Positions 43,502-56,328 of a stretch of 64,000 bases of DNA are shown piece after piece (positions within the stretch are counted from its first letter, which is position 1; each line of letters starts with the position of its first letter). Position numbers and translations under genes: made by a program. The notes beneath the pieces were generated by a model that was given only the letters and a program-made list of their open reading frames with translations, did no database searches and had not been told where the DNA came from. Source of the stretch: Combretum micranthum (lineage: Eukaryota; Streptophyta; Magnoliopsida; Myrtales; Combretaceae); the NCBI GenBank assembly GCA_024138025.1, contig JAMXBD010000397.1:930001-994000 (forward strand). Reading direction: 5' to 3'.

Positions 43502-46500
43502 TGTCACGCCCCAGCGGGTACCCTAAACGTGACAGCCCGCCGTACGCAATATTAAAACTTAAGAATGACTACCTCAGTCACTCGAAAGCTTTCATATCGG
43601 TACAAGGCGTACATTCACAACAAAGGGAGACCGGTGGAGTAATGCATTTTAAGACATTGGCAGCGGAACATGCAAAATAACATTAATATATATTTCATTG
43701 AAATAAAAGTCTTACAACTTCTAAGGGGCATTCCCCCGATAATTTCATAATAATCATGGTCTTGCTAAGATAAGCAACAAAAGCTAGAAGATTTTAGAAG
43801 AAATCTACTCTAATACTATGAAATAGAATTCCTCCAAAAGCTTCCCAAAATAAAGATTCTACCCGGTGGTCAAGATGGTCTCGGGTGCAAAAAGATAAAC
43901 CTGCAAGGTCAAAAGTCTGTAGGAGTATAAGCATTACTAGCTTAGTGAGATATTCCTTACGCAAAAGTACTCATAACAAACAATCAACCAAGTTTATTAA
44001 TCAAGCATATGAATGCAATAACCATATGATCAAACATTACATACGACTATCCGGTTTCGTATGTTTGATGGATTTACCCCTCCATCGGAGGTTAGGGAAT
44101 GCTTTGAACTAGGTCCCGAACGACCTCCTGAAAGTTGCGCGCGTCTTGGGGTTCCAACGAACCGTACTACTAGTCCTCGGGCTTTCCTTACCCAAAGCGA
44201 TCGATCCGGCTCGGCTACACCTTGAGACCGTATTCCCCGAACGTCCTAACTCTCAAGATTGTAGCAAGGCAGCTTACCTTTCCGGTCCCACGCTGAGGAG
44301 TAGTAGCAAAATTTCGAAATGATATTCTAAGTGATATGCATGAGCAATTTATTATATGGGGATTCCGATATGACATTAAATCATTTAAAGCGATCAAACA
44401 ATATTCGCACACATAACAAATACATACATGGAGACATTTATATCAATCACAAATCGGGTTCCGATATACTTTATTGTTCATTGATCGCACACAACGAATC
44501 ACATACATAATTCCCATGATATCCCACATGCATATCAATTTTATCTTTTCCTAACATCTAGTGCTCTATTCTACAAGCACATGCGCGAATACATAAGCGT
44601 AAAGGAAACTCACTCGTCCATAGCTTTCTTCTAGGAGTCGAAGTAATCCTCTGGGAAGGGAAGATCTTCGTCCTCGACACCTAAACCAAAAGAAATACCC
44701 GACATGAGTATTTCATCCACGATCTATCGAACTCTATAATTCGATCTTATTGAATTCGTCAAAAATCGTATGAATGGAAATTCCAATTTAAAATGGCCAT
44801 AACTTGCTCATTTTAACTCGGAATTTCGCATATTATATACCGATTTCTACCTACTCGAAAGATCTATCTATTTCTAAGGTTATTTTATCAAAGAAGTTAT
44901 TTAGGTCTCGGAATAGTAGCGTACAGATTTGATACGAATTTTCCAAACTTCAAAACTAGAGTTTTCAAACTTTACTTCACTCAAGGGCTTTTGTACAAAA
45001 ATATAGATACATTATATGGTTGAAAGAAAATCCCTTGAATACATATATACTCAAACCATATGCATGAATTTGGTGGTGTTGTCTCAACAATGTTCTTGTG
45101 GTACAATATGTTTTGAAAGTGTGATAAGCTTAAGTTTTGTAAAAAAAAAAAAAAAAGTTTTGTTAAGAAATTTCTTATTTTACTAAAAGTGAGCATCTCC
45201 TTCTTTTAATTCTTTTTCTTAAATAAAATTAATTTTAATCTTTTTAAATTCCTACTACTTTATTTCTAATGTTTTGGAAAACATAGTTTTTCTAAATACT
45301 TCATGGGTATATGTTCTATAGCTTTTCTTAGATCCACTTTAAAAGAAATGGTCTTTATAAGTAAATTTTTGAAAACTTATCTAGACTTTAGTATTTAAAA
45401 TGTTGGTAGAAAATTTTGATAAATGTGTTTAAGAAAACTTTTGGTTGAGTAAGGAATGTTTAAAGAAACTTTCTTATTTTATTTGTTTGAAAGAAGAGTT
45501 TGTAATAACTTTATGTATTTCTTGATAAAATCTCATATAGTGTTATTACTAAAACTTGAGCTAAACTTGTCTAGCTTTAGAAAAATATTTGTTAAGACAA
45601 AACTTTAAGTCTTTATGGAAAAATAATTTCTTATGAGATAAAATTTATTTTTGAGGAGGGTTCTTACTTTCTATTACTAAAGGAAGCTCATTTTCATTAT
45701 GGTTGAGACAATATCACATATTCATGTATGAATGAGGATAAAATAAAACAACATAATAAGATAAACAAAATATATAAGAGCATAAAAGTAAAGTCAAGTA
45801 TTGGGAACCTTAGCTTCATCAAGGTATCCCGGGACTAAGAATAGACTAGTCCTCAAAGAAAAGAAAAGCAAAGAAATAAAATTATTTTGACTTGATATGG
45901 ACAAGTCTAAGACTAGAAAGACTAGTCTTAATATTTGCATAAAACAAGTAAATAAATAAATTGCAAGACTTGAAAATAAATAACAAGTGAGCTTATATGC
46001 TCTAAATAAATATATAATAATATTATATATATAGAAACATAATAACAATATCAACATAATAGTAACATAAAGAAAATAAGAACATGAACAAAAACAAAAC
46101 ATGAATAAATTGTTGCTTCTTTAACTCAATGAGTAAGAAACATACACTAAACTCATGTTAAGTTATATGAACATGATGAGTAAATAAGAAATTTTACCTA
46201 AAGTTTATGTGTTGGTTGAAGAAGAAAAGAATGGGTTGTAATATTATGTGGGAATGGTTTTCTAAGGAAAAGAGAACTTGAGAGAGATTTGGGAGAGGAA
46301 TTTTGTGGAGTGATTTTGGGAGAGTTTTGGTATGAATTTGTTGTGTGAAAGAATGGAAGAGGAAGGGGGTATTTATAGATTTTTGGGAGTGGAAATTAGA
46401 TGTAATTAAATAATTTGAAAAAGAAAATAAAATTGATGTGATTAAAGAAGTAATGTGTAAAGTGTGATGTGACTAAAGTTGTATGGGGAAGGTAAATTGT

Positions 46501-47004
46501 AAGATATAGGTATGGTAGAGTGTAAGAAAGAGTAGAAAAAGTAGGGTGAATAGTAATGAATAGTAGAAAAGTACTATGAATAGTAGACTAGACAATTAAA
46601 ATACCGGTAGTAAAAAATACGCGTAAAAGTCCTATATCTGTTATTTTTAGATACCGAAAAATTCTAAAACTGATATTTTTGAAAACCTTATATTTTTACG
46701 AATCTATTGGTGTTGTCGGAATATTTTTGCTATCCGGTGCTCCGGGGCACGGTTTTTGAAAACTGATCCCGATCGGATCCGAAGGACACTAGAAAAATTC
46801 AAATCTGATATTTTTAGGCTTCCCTATATTATTACGAACCATAATCCACAATTATTTCAATTTCGTTTTCTAGGGTTTAAGAATACGGGAGTGCCGGATC
46901 TAGATTCACTAGACTGAACATAGAACTAGGTTAATTTTGGGGTTTTGTTTCAACTTCCGGTTCTTAGGGTTTACTAATATTATCGAGAAATCTAGGGGCT
47001 TACA
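43502..47004 (-). repeat. LTR2 of the array (5' LTR of E2, 3' LTR of E3)
   Basis: 3503 bp, TG...CA. It carries the same 16-A run as LTR1 (45141-45156). It adjoins the E3 polypurine tract on one side and the E2 primer site on the other. Confidence 0.95.
46368..46378 (-). promoter_or_regulatory. TATA box in LTR2
   Basis: CTATAAATACC on the minus strand; would drive transcription into E2. Confidence 0.68.
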
Positions 47005-47017
47005 ACCTACCCTCCTT
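47005..47017 (-). other. Polypurine tract of E3
   Basis: AAGGAGGGTAGGT on the minus strand, adjoining LTR2. Confidence 0.9.
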
Positions 47018-47033
47018 AAAGAAAGTTTTGTCC

Positions 47034-50000
47034 TCAAAACTTGACTATCGTACCTGATTCCTCAAAAAGATTAGGATATTTGCGTCGGATCTCTTCCTCG
47101 GCTTCCCAAGTTGCCTCCTCATGGGTGTGATTCCTCCAGAGGACTTTGACATATTTGATCTCCTTGTTCCGAAGCTTTTGGACTTTTCGATCCAAAATCT
47201 GTACCGGGTGTTCCTCGTAAGTGAGGTTCTCCTTTAGCAATACTGGCTCCAACTCTACTACTCGATCTGGATCTGCCACATGCTTACGCAAGACCGATAC
47301 ATGAAACACGTTGTGTACTCCTGACAAGTTTGGTGGCAAGGCTAGGCGATAGGCTAGATCTCCCACTCGTTCAAGCACTTCAAAAGGTCCAATGTACCGT
47401 GGGCTCAACTTTCCTTGTGAGCGTACCCGATGTATACTCTTGATTGGATTTATCTTTAAGTATACATGGTCTCCCACTTGAAATTCGAGAACTCGCCTTT
47501 TCTGATCTGCCCAGCTTTTCTGTCTATCTTGGGCCTCTTTCATTCGTTGTCGAATTATCCTCACTTTGTCTGCTGCATCTTGTACCAAATCTGGTCCAAT
47601 AGCAAGCTTTTCCACATCATCCCAAAACAGAGGCGATCTACAGCGTCGTCCGTACAAAGCTTCATATGGCGGCATTTGTATGGTCGAGTGGTAGCTGTTG
47701 TTGTTGGCAAACTCTATGAGCGGCAAATGAGCATCCCAGCTTCCTTTGAATTCCATAACACAAGCACGCAACATGTCTTCCAAGGTTTGGATCGTCCGTT
47801 CCGATTGTCCATCGGTTTGGGGGTGAGAAGCTGTGCTAAAATGCAACTTTGTCCCCATACACCTTTGTAAACTCGTCCAAAACTTGGATACGAATCTAGG
47901 ATCTCGATCTGACACAATCCCGGCAGGTACTCCATGTAAACGTACTATTTCCCTTATGTACAGCTTGGCTAGCTTATCCATTGAGTACGTCATGTTGATT
48001 GGTATGAAATGAGCCGATTTAGTCAAGCGATCTACTACGACCCATATGGCATCGTATCCTGCCGATGTCCTTGGTAGTCCACACACGAAATCCATCGAGA
48101 TTTGATCCCACTTCCACTCAGGTATCTGCAAGGGCTTTAGCAATCCTCCCGGCCTTTGATGTTCCACCTTTACTTGTTGGCAAGTTGGGCACTTCATCAC
48201 AAAATCATCTACATCCCGTTTCATCCCATTCCACCAAAAGTGGCTCTTAAGATCTTGATACATCTTAGTTCCTCCCGGATGTACCGTGTATCCTGAGTTA
48301 TGAGCTTCACTCATGATTTCTCTCCTCATATCCTCATCATCCGGCACACATAACCTTCCCTTCATCCTCACTACATCTTCTTCATCTACAGTGAAATCAG
48401 TATACTTCTCCGCTTGTACTTCCCGTTTGATCCTTTGTATGACTTCATCATATCGTTGAGCTTCTTTGATTCGTTCCACAAGGGTTGGTTCCATCACCAA
48501 GCTAGATATTTCCACCTCCACATCTCCTCCTATGAATTCGATACTCAGCCTTTCGAATTCTTTTACCAAGTCCTTTTGGTCAGTCAACAAAGCGGCAACT
48601 TCCTCATGATTCTTCCGACTTAAGGCATCCGCGACGGCATTAACTTTTCCTGGACAATAGTTGATTCCAAGATCATAGTCCTTTATAAGCTCTAACCATC
48701 TCCGTTGCCTCATATTCAACTCCTTCTGAGTGAATAGGTACTTGAGGCTCTTGTGATCCGTATATATTTCGCATCTTTGTCCATACAAGTGATGCCTCCA
48801 TATCTTGAGTGCGAAAACAACGGCAGCTAGCTCCAAGTCATGCGTCGGATAATTCTGCTCATGCGGTCTCAACTGTCGCGAAGCATAAGCAATCACTTTT
48901 CCTTCTTGCATTAGCACACATCCAAGACCATTTCTTGATGCGTCGCTATGCACCGTGTAAGGCTTCTCAGGGTTTGGCAAAACGAGTATTGGTGCGGATA
49001 CAAGCTTTTGCTTGAGCTCTTGGAAACTCTTTTCTCTTTTATCGGTCCAGATGAACTTCTCATTCTTTTGAGTAAGTTGCGTTAACGGCTTGGCTATAGT
49101 CGAGAAATTCTTTACAAACTTTCGATAATAGCCAGCTAGTCCAAGAAAGCTTCTTACTTCTGTTACCGTCTTCGGTTGTTTCCACTCCATCACTGCTTTA
49201 ATCTTTTCAGGATCAACCGATATACCACTTCCTGAAACAACATGTCCTAAAAAGGATATCTTATCCAACCAAAAGTCACATTTCGACAATTTGGCATACA
49301 ACTTATGTTCTCTCAACGTCCTAAGCGCCATACGGAGGTGTTCCTCATGTTCCTCTCGTGTGGTTGAGTAGACCAAAATGTCGTCGATGAAAACTATAAC
49401 GCATTTATCCAAAAAGGGCTTATAGATTCGATTCATCAAGTCCATGAAAGCGGCAGGTGCATTTGTCAATCCAAAAGACATTACTAAGAACTCATAATGT
49501 CCATATCGAGTTCGAAAAGCAGTCTTTGGTACATCCTCCGACCTTACTCTTAACTGATGGTATCCAGACCTTAAGTCGATGCGTGAAAACACGCTTGCTC
49601 CTTGCAATTGATCAAAGAGATCATCAATCCGGGGTAATGGATACTTATTCTTGATTGTAACCTTATTCAACTCCCGGTAATCGACACATAACCTCATGGA
49701 TCCATCCTTCTTCGAACAAAACTGGTGCTCCCCATGGTGACACACTTGGGCGTATAAATCCTTGATCCAGAAGCTCTTGTAATTGCTTCTTGAGTTCCTT
49801 TAACTCTACCGGTGCCATGCGGTATGGAGCTTTTGATATCGGCTCGGTATTTGGCATCAAGCTAATCTCGAAATCAATCTCTCTCTTTGGTGGCAAACCG
49901 GGTAATTCCTCAGGAAAAACGTCAGGAAACTCATTGACTATGGGTATATCCTCCACCTTTGGTCCTTCACCTTCTTCTTCTATAGCATTGATTTGTCGGT

Positions 50001-50422
50001 CAATCTCCTCCTCATCCGTCACCAACTCAAGCGAACTTAATCCTTGCCTCCTTACGACCGTGGATTCTCCTTTAAACTCAATATCCTTCCCATTTACATC
50101 CTTAAAATTCACCTTCTTCTCTCGACAATCTACCGTGGCTTTAACATGGGTTAACCAACTCATTCCAAGAATTACTTCATACTTATTCATCTCCAACACG
50201 ATCAAATCACTTGTCGTATGGTGTCCTTGGATCTCTAAAGGGCATTCCTTCAACATCTCTTGGGTGGTTACGACGCTACCCTGGGTGTCTTTATCTTGAA
50301 ACTGGTAGCGGTGGTGACTATAGGTAATCCACTCTTCTTAGCAAGGTTGGGGGTGATAAACGAATGGGTGGCTCCGGTATCAAACAAGGCATAAGCGGTC
50401 TCGTTAGCTACTCGTATACTTC
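47034..50422 (-). pseudogene. pol: E3 pol: nearly intact, 903-codon RT-RNaseH-INT-chromodomain frame
   Basis: From 49745 to 47034 one frame runs without a stop. RT is at about residues 1-215 ([44 protein letters not shown]). RNaseH is at about 245-375 ([37 protein letters not shown]). The integrase zinc finger is at about 485-530 (H-X6-H, CPTCQQVK). The DDE core is [18 protein letters not shown] and [11 protein letters not shown]. The GPF block follows, then a C-terminal chromodomain ([13 protein letters not shown]...[18 protein letters not shown]). Upstream, a 5-nt loss near 49713 (TTAAC present in sisters) separates the protease-linker frame (50256-49663). A one-base loss near 50281 cuts off the protease start (FDTGATHSF). 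The RT N-terminal residues therefore lie in the other frame. Confidence 0.94.
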
Positions 50423-50563
50423 CTGCGTTTAACGCACTAGTTACTAACCATACTATACTTATCTAATTTCTAAAGCTTTAGGCTAAAGAGGTATAGGGAT
50501 TCTATTGACAGATTAATAGAAAAGATACTATAAACAAAACGAAAGCTTAAGGTTAAGGCTAAC
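50423..50563 (-). other. Candidate 141-nt intron between gag and pol of E3
   Basis: Borders GTTGCAG|GTTAGCC and AACGCAG|GAAGTAT as in E2, but the interval is 9 nt shorter through scattered small losses. The exon borders are unchanged, so the joined frame is still preserved at this point. Confidence 0.48.
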
Positions 50564-51944
50564 CTGCAACGAGTCCATGATCATAGCCTTCGTCTCCCTC
50601 CAAGGCAGCAAACTCACATCCTTCCTCCTCATCATCTGCTTCCTCGCACATCCACTGGCCCTTCCAGGTTGTAACTCTCATTCCATGCATCGAGGTGCCA
50701 GAGCGGTTCCCATTCCCATTGCCATTGTTGGTTCTGACAAGGGCGGATCCTCCCGAGGTGTTGGATGACCTCACAAGAGCATTTTTCCTCTTTGGCGGGC
50801 ATTCATTCGCAAAGTGCCCTGGCTGCTTGCACACATAGCAGACACTGGTGTTCTTCTTAGGACACTCCAAGATTTTATGATCCGGGCTGCCACAAAAGAA
50901 ACACTTGTTTTGCAATTGTGGGCAAGACTTTGGATAATGCTTCCCTCGGCATTTCCAGCATGTGACATCTACTTTGGTTACCTCCTTCTGATTGCTTCCA
51001 CTTCCTTTGAAACTTCCAAAGGTCTTAAACCTTTTATTTTTGAACCCAAAACTTGGTCCTTCATAGGGCTTCCTTCCGAACACAAACAATTTCTTCTCCG
51101 GAGCTTTTGTTTTCATCTTTTTGGCTTCTTCAATAATTCTAGCCTTTTCCACTAGCCCTTAAAACTTTTAACGTCAAACTCCACCAAGCGATCTTTAAAT
51201 CTTCATCTAACCCATTCAAGAAAACTTGTCTCTTTAGCTCCTCGCTGTGCTTATAAAATCAGGAGCATACTGCAACAAGCGACTGAATTCGTTTCGTACT
51301 GCTCGATGGTTCTCCCTTCTGAGTAATGTTAAAGAACTCAGCACTGAACCGAACTCTGAGACTCCCCGGAAAGTAGTTCTCCAAGAACTCTTCTCGAAAC
51401 ATATCCCACGTAACTGGGCAGGCAATTCTCGCTTCTTCGACTCCCACCAATTCGAGCATTAACTTCAACATGAATGTCCCAAAACTGACTCTTAGGTGGT
51501 GGGGTACTTCATAACCATCAAACGATCTCTCAATTTGGGCCAACCAATCTTCGGCCTCAGCTGGTTTTCCGAAGGTTCCATCAAAGTAGGTATTACTTTT
51601 GATGAAATTGGCGAGCAAGTTTTGATGTGATCTCGGCGGTGGTGGTGGTGGAAATGGTGCGGCATGCACTGTTCGCCGGGTGCTTCTACCGTAGCTTCAG
51701 GAGCATTCTGAGGTGGAGCAGGAGCGGGGTTATTTTGATTTTGTTGCTGAATCAAAATAGCTAATAACTGGTTCATTGTCCAATGGCAGCTGCAAAGTCG
51801 TTTTGCTGGTTCGGGGCAGGAGCAGGGTTATTTCCGGTTGGTTACGCGGGGGTACTCCTCGTTCAGCTGGTACGTTGTTGGAATCTCTTGTTCTCTATTC
51901 CTACGTCTTCTTGGACGGCTGTTTAATCGTTTAGATTTTAGTTT
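50559..51944 (-). pseudogene. gag: E3 Gag, frameshifted
   Basis: The zinc-knuckle half (51152-50559) is open: MEKARIIEEAKKMKTKAPEK, three knuckles (CWKCRGKHYPKSC, CFFCGSPDHKILEC, CYVCKQPGHFANEC), extra Pro after the last Cys, and an acidic tail to LVAG. Two compensating indels change YNLE to TTWK near 50665. The capsid half (51776-51230) is broken by small losses, for example near 51295, 51320, 51417 and 51668. The Arg-rich start without ATG is as in E1 and E2. Confidence 0.92.
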
Positions 51945-52743
51945 CTATTTACGCTCTATACTAACGTTTACGGAAATCACGGAAATCTCAAATATAAAGA
52001 CTAAAATTTAAATCAAGTACAAAACTTAAGGAAATAAATTGACAAAATAGGGATTGATAGGAGTTTAATAAGAAATTATGAAATTCAAATACAATTCAAA
52101 GAAATTACAAAGTAAGAAATCAAATTCATGCATGTTAATCATAAAAAGAGGGATAATATAATAAAACTAAAACAAAGGAATCTCATTATCAAGAAATCAT
52201 TAGGTTACTTTTATTTGTTAAAAACTTAACTACATCTTTTGATTAGTTGCAATTTAATACTAAGGCGTTGCGTCTTGGGTGAATACACGTCTTCTTCTCA
52301 TCATGGCTCCTTACTTCTGTTCTCGATCCTTTTGTTGAGACTTGAGGGAATCTAGGGTTGGTTTCACCTTTTCTTGTCACCTTCGATCCGTTGATGGCGT
52401 CTGCGTGACTCGTTTCCGGCGTTACCTAAGGTTGGTTGTATAGTCTTTTACGTAAACGTATTTTCCTTTTGTTTAGAAAGCAAGTTAACTCTGTTCTCTT
52501 GTAACTAAGGGTTGTGTTTTCTTAGAGCTTTAAAACGGTTTGGAAATCCTCCTATTTTCTTAAGGGTATAATAGTCCTAGGGCCACTTACATATCTTAGG
52601 TATGGTCATAGAACATGTGTTTCCCATAAACCCCACTTCTATTATTCTAGGATTCATCCTAAAACTCTTATGGCTTAATCTTAAACTTATCCTATTCTTA
52701 AGACTTCTATTTCTAACTTACTGTTTCTTTCCCTAATCTTGAT
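51945..52743 (-). other. E3 leader, no intact gene
   Basis: AT-rich leader. The Arg-rich small ORF (52243-52304) has lost one base (ATACACGTC for ATACGACGTC on the plus strand) and is shifted. Confidence 0.6.
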
Positions 52744-52755
52744 GCTCTGATACCA
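52744..52755 (-). other. Primer binding site of E3
   Basis: TGGTATCAGAGC on the minus strand, 8 nt from LTR3. Confidence 0.93.
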
Positions 52756-52763
52756 ACTTAAAC

Positions 52764-55700
52764 TGTCACGCCCCAGCGGGTACCCTAAACGTGACAGCCC
52801 GCCGTACGCAATATTAAAACTTAAGAATGACTACCTCAGTCACTCGAAAGCTTTCATATCGGTACAAGGCGTACATTCACAACAAAGGGAGACCGGTGGA
52901 GTAATGCATTTTAAGACATTGGCAGCGGAACATGCAAAATAACATTAATATATATTTCATTGAAATAAAAGTCTTACAACTTCTAAGGGGCATTCCCCCG
53001 ATAATTTCATAATAATCATGGTCTTGCTAAGATAAGCAACAAAAGCTAGAAGATTTTAGAAGAAATCTACTCTAATACTATGAAATAGAATTCCTCCAAA
53101 AGCTTCCCAAAATAAAGATTCTACCCGGGTGGTCAAGATGGTCTCGGGTGCAAAAAGATAAACCTGCAAGGTCAAAAGTCTGTAGGAGTATAAGCATTAC
53201 TAGCTTAGTGAGATATTCCTTACGCAAAAGTACTCATAACAAACAATCAACCAAGTTTATTAATCAAGCATATGAATGCAATAACCATATGATCAAACAT
53301 TACATACGACTATCCGGTTTCGTATGTTTGATGGATTTACCCCTCCATCGGAGGTTAGGGAATGCTTTGAACTAGGTCCCGAACGACCTCCTGAAAGTTG
53401 CGCGCGTCTTGGGGTTCCAACGAACCGTACTACTAGTCCTCGGGCTTTCCTTACCCAAAGCGATCGATCCGGCTCGGCTACACCTTGAGACCGTATTCCC
53501 CGAACGTCCTAACTCTCAAGATTGTAGCAAGGCAGCTTACCTTTCCGGTCCCACGCTGAGGAGTAGTAGCAAAATTTCGAAATGATATTCTAAGTGATAT
53601 GCATGAGCAATTTATTATATGGGGATTCCGATATGACATTAAATCATTTAAAGCGATCAAACAATATTCGCACACATAACAAATACATACATGGAGACAT
53701 TTATATCAATCACAAATCGGGTTCCGATATACTTTATTGTTCATTGATCGCACACAACGAATCACATACATAATTCCCATGATATCCCACATGCATATCA
53801 ATTTTATCTTTTCCTAACATCTAGTGCTCTATTCTACAAGCACATGCGCGAATACATAAGCGTAAAGGAAACTCACTCGTCCATAGCTTTCTTCTAGGAG
53901 TCGAAGTAATCCTCTGGGAAGGGAAGATCTTCGTCCTCGACACCTAAACCAAAAGAAATACCCGACATGAGTATTTCATCCACGATCTATCGAACTCTAT
54001 AATTCGATCTTATTGAATTCGTCAAAAATCGTATGAATGGAAATTCCAATTTAAAATGGCCATAACTTGCTCATTTTAACTCGGAATTTCGCATATTATA
54101 TACCGATTTCTACCTACTCGGAAAGATCTATCTATTTCTAAGGTTATTTTTATCAAAAGAAGTTATTTAGGCTCGGAATAGCAGCGTACAGATTTGACTC
54201 GAATTTTCCAAACTTCAAAACTAGAGTTTTCAAACTTTACTTCACTCAAGGGCTTTTGTACAAAAATATAGATACATTATATGGTTGAAAGAAAATCCCT
54301 TGAATACATATATACTCAAACCATATGCATGAATTTGGTGGTGTTGTCTCAACAATGTTCTTGTGGTACAATATGTTTTGAAAGTGTGATAAGCTTAAGT
54401 TTTGTAAAAAAAAAATTAGTTTTGTTAAGAAATTTCTTATTTTACTAAAAGTGAGCATCTCCTTCTTTTAATTCTTTTTCTAAACAAAATTAATTTTAAT
54501 CTTTTTAAATTCCTACTACTTTATTTCTAATGTTTTGGAAAACATAGTTTTTCTAAATACTTCATGGGTATATGTTTATAGCTTTTCTTAGATCCACTTT
54601 AAAAGAAAGAACTTTATAAGTAAATTTTTGAAAACTTATCTAGACTTTAGTATTTAAAATGTTGGTAGAAAATTTTGATAAATGTGTTTAAGAAAACTTT
54701 TGGTTGAGTAAGGAATGTTTAAAGAAACTTTCTTATTTTATTTGTTTGAAAGAAGAGTTTGTAATAACTTTATGTATTTCTTGATAAAATCTCATATAGT
54801 GTTATTACTAAAACTTGAGCTAAACTTGTCTAGCTTTAGAAAAATATTTGTTAAGACAAAACTTTAAGTCTTTATGGAAAAATAATTTCTTATGAGATAA
54901 AATTTATTTTTGAGGAGGGTTCTTACTTTCTATTACTAAAGGAAGCTCATTTTCATTATGGTTGAGACAATATCACATATTCATGTATGAATGAGGATAA
55001 AATAAAAACAACATAATAAGATAAACAAAATATATAAGAGCATAAAAGTAAAGTCAAGTATTGGGAACCTTAGCTTCATCAAGGTATCCCGGGACTAAGA
55101 ATAGACTAGTCCTCAAAGAAAAGAAAAGCAAAGAAATAAAATTATTTTGACTTGATATGGACAAGTCTAAGACTAGAAAGACTAGTCTTAATATTTGCAT
55201 AAAACAAGTAAATAAATAAATTGCAAGACTTGAAAATAAATAAATAACAAGTGAGCGTATATGCTCTAAATAAATATATATACATAATATATATAATACT
55301 TATATAAGTTAGGTTAGAAACAATAATAACAATATCAACATAATAACATAAAGAAAATAAAACATGAACAAAAACAAAACATGAATAAATTGTTGCTTCT
55401 TTAACTCAATGAGTCTAAGAAACATACACTAAACTCATGTTAAGTTATATGAACATGATGAGTAAATAAGAAATTTTTACCTAAAGTTTATGTGTTGGTT
55501 GAAGAAGAAAAGAATGGGTTGTAGTATTATGTGGGAATGAGTTTTCTAAGGAAAAGAGGGAACTTAAGAGATGTTGGAGAGAGATTTTATGGAGTGATTT
55601 TGGGAGAGTTTTGGTATGAATATTGTTGTGTGAAAGAATGGAAGAGGAAGGGGGTATTTATAGATTTTTGGGAGTGGAAATTAGATGTAATTAAATAATT

Positions 55701-56299
55701 TGAAAAAGAAAATAAAATTGATGTGATTAAAGAAGTAATGTGTAAAGTGTGATGTGACTAAAGTTGTATGGGGAAGGTAAATTGTAAGATATAGGTATGG
55801 TAGAGTGTAAGAATAGAGTATAAGAAAAGTAGAAAAAGGTGAATAGTAATGAATAGTAGAAAAGTACTATGAATAGTAGACTAGACAATTAAAATACCGG
55901 TAGTAAAAAAATACGCGTAAAAGTCCTATATCTGTTATTTTTAGATACCGAAAAATTCTAAAACTGATATTTTTGAAAACCTTATATTTTTACGAATCTA
56001 TTGGTGTTGTCGGAATATTTTTGCTATCCGGTGCTCCGGGGCACGGTTTTTGAAAACTGATCCCGATCGGATCCGAAAGGACACTAGAAAAATTCAAATC
56101 TGATATTTTTAGGCTTCCCTATATTATTACGAACCATAATCCACAATTATTTCAATTTCGTTTTCTAGGGTTTAAGAATACGGGATTGCCGGATCTAGAT
56201 TCACTAGACTAAACATAGAACTAGGTTAATTTTAGGGTTTCGTTTCAACTTCCGGTTCTTAGGGTTTACTAATATTATCGAAAAATCTAGGGGCTTACA
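52764..56299 (-). repeat. LTR3 of the array (5' LTR of E3, 3' LTR of E4)
   Basis: 3536 bp, TG...CA. It shares with LTR4 the short A run followed by TTAGTTTTG (54406 on) and ACTCGGAAAGATC, in contrast to LTR1 and LTR2. Confidence 0.95.
55653..55663 (-). promoter_or_regulatory. TATA box in LTR3
   Basis: CTATAAATACC on the minus strand; would drive transcription into E3, the copy with the longest intact pol frame. Confidence 0.68.
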
Positions 56300-56312
56300 A
56301 CCTACCCTCCTT
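56300..56312 (-). other. Polypurine tract of E4
   Basis: AAGGAGGGTAGGT on the minus strand, adjoining LTR3. Confidence 0.9.
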
Positions 56313-56328
56313 AAAGAAAGTTTTGTCC

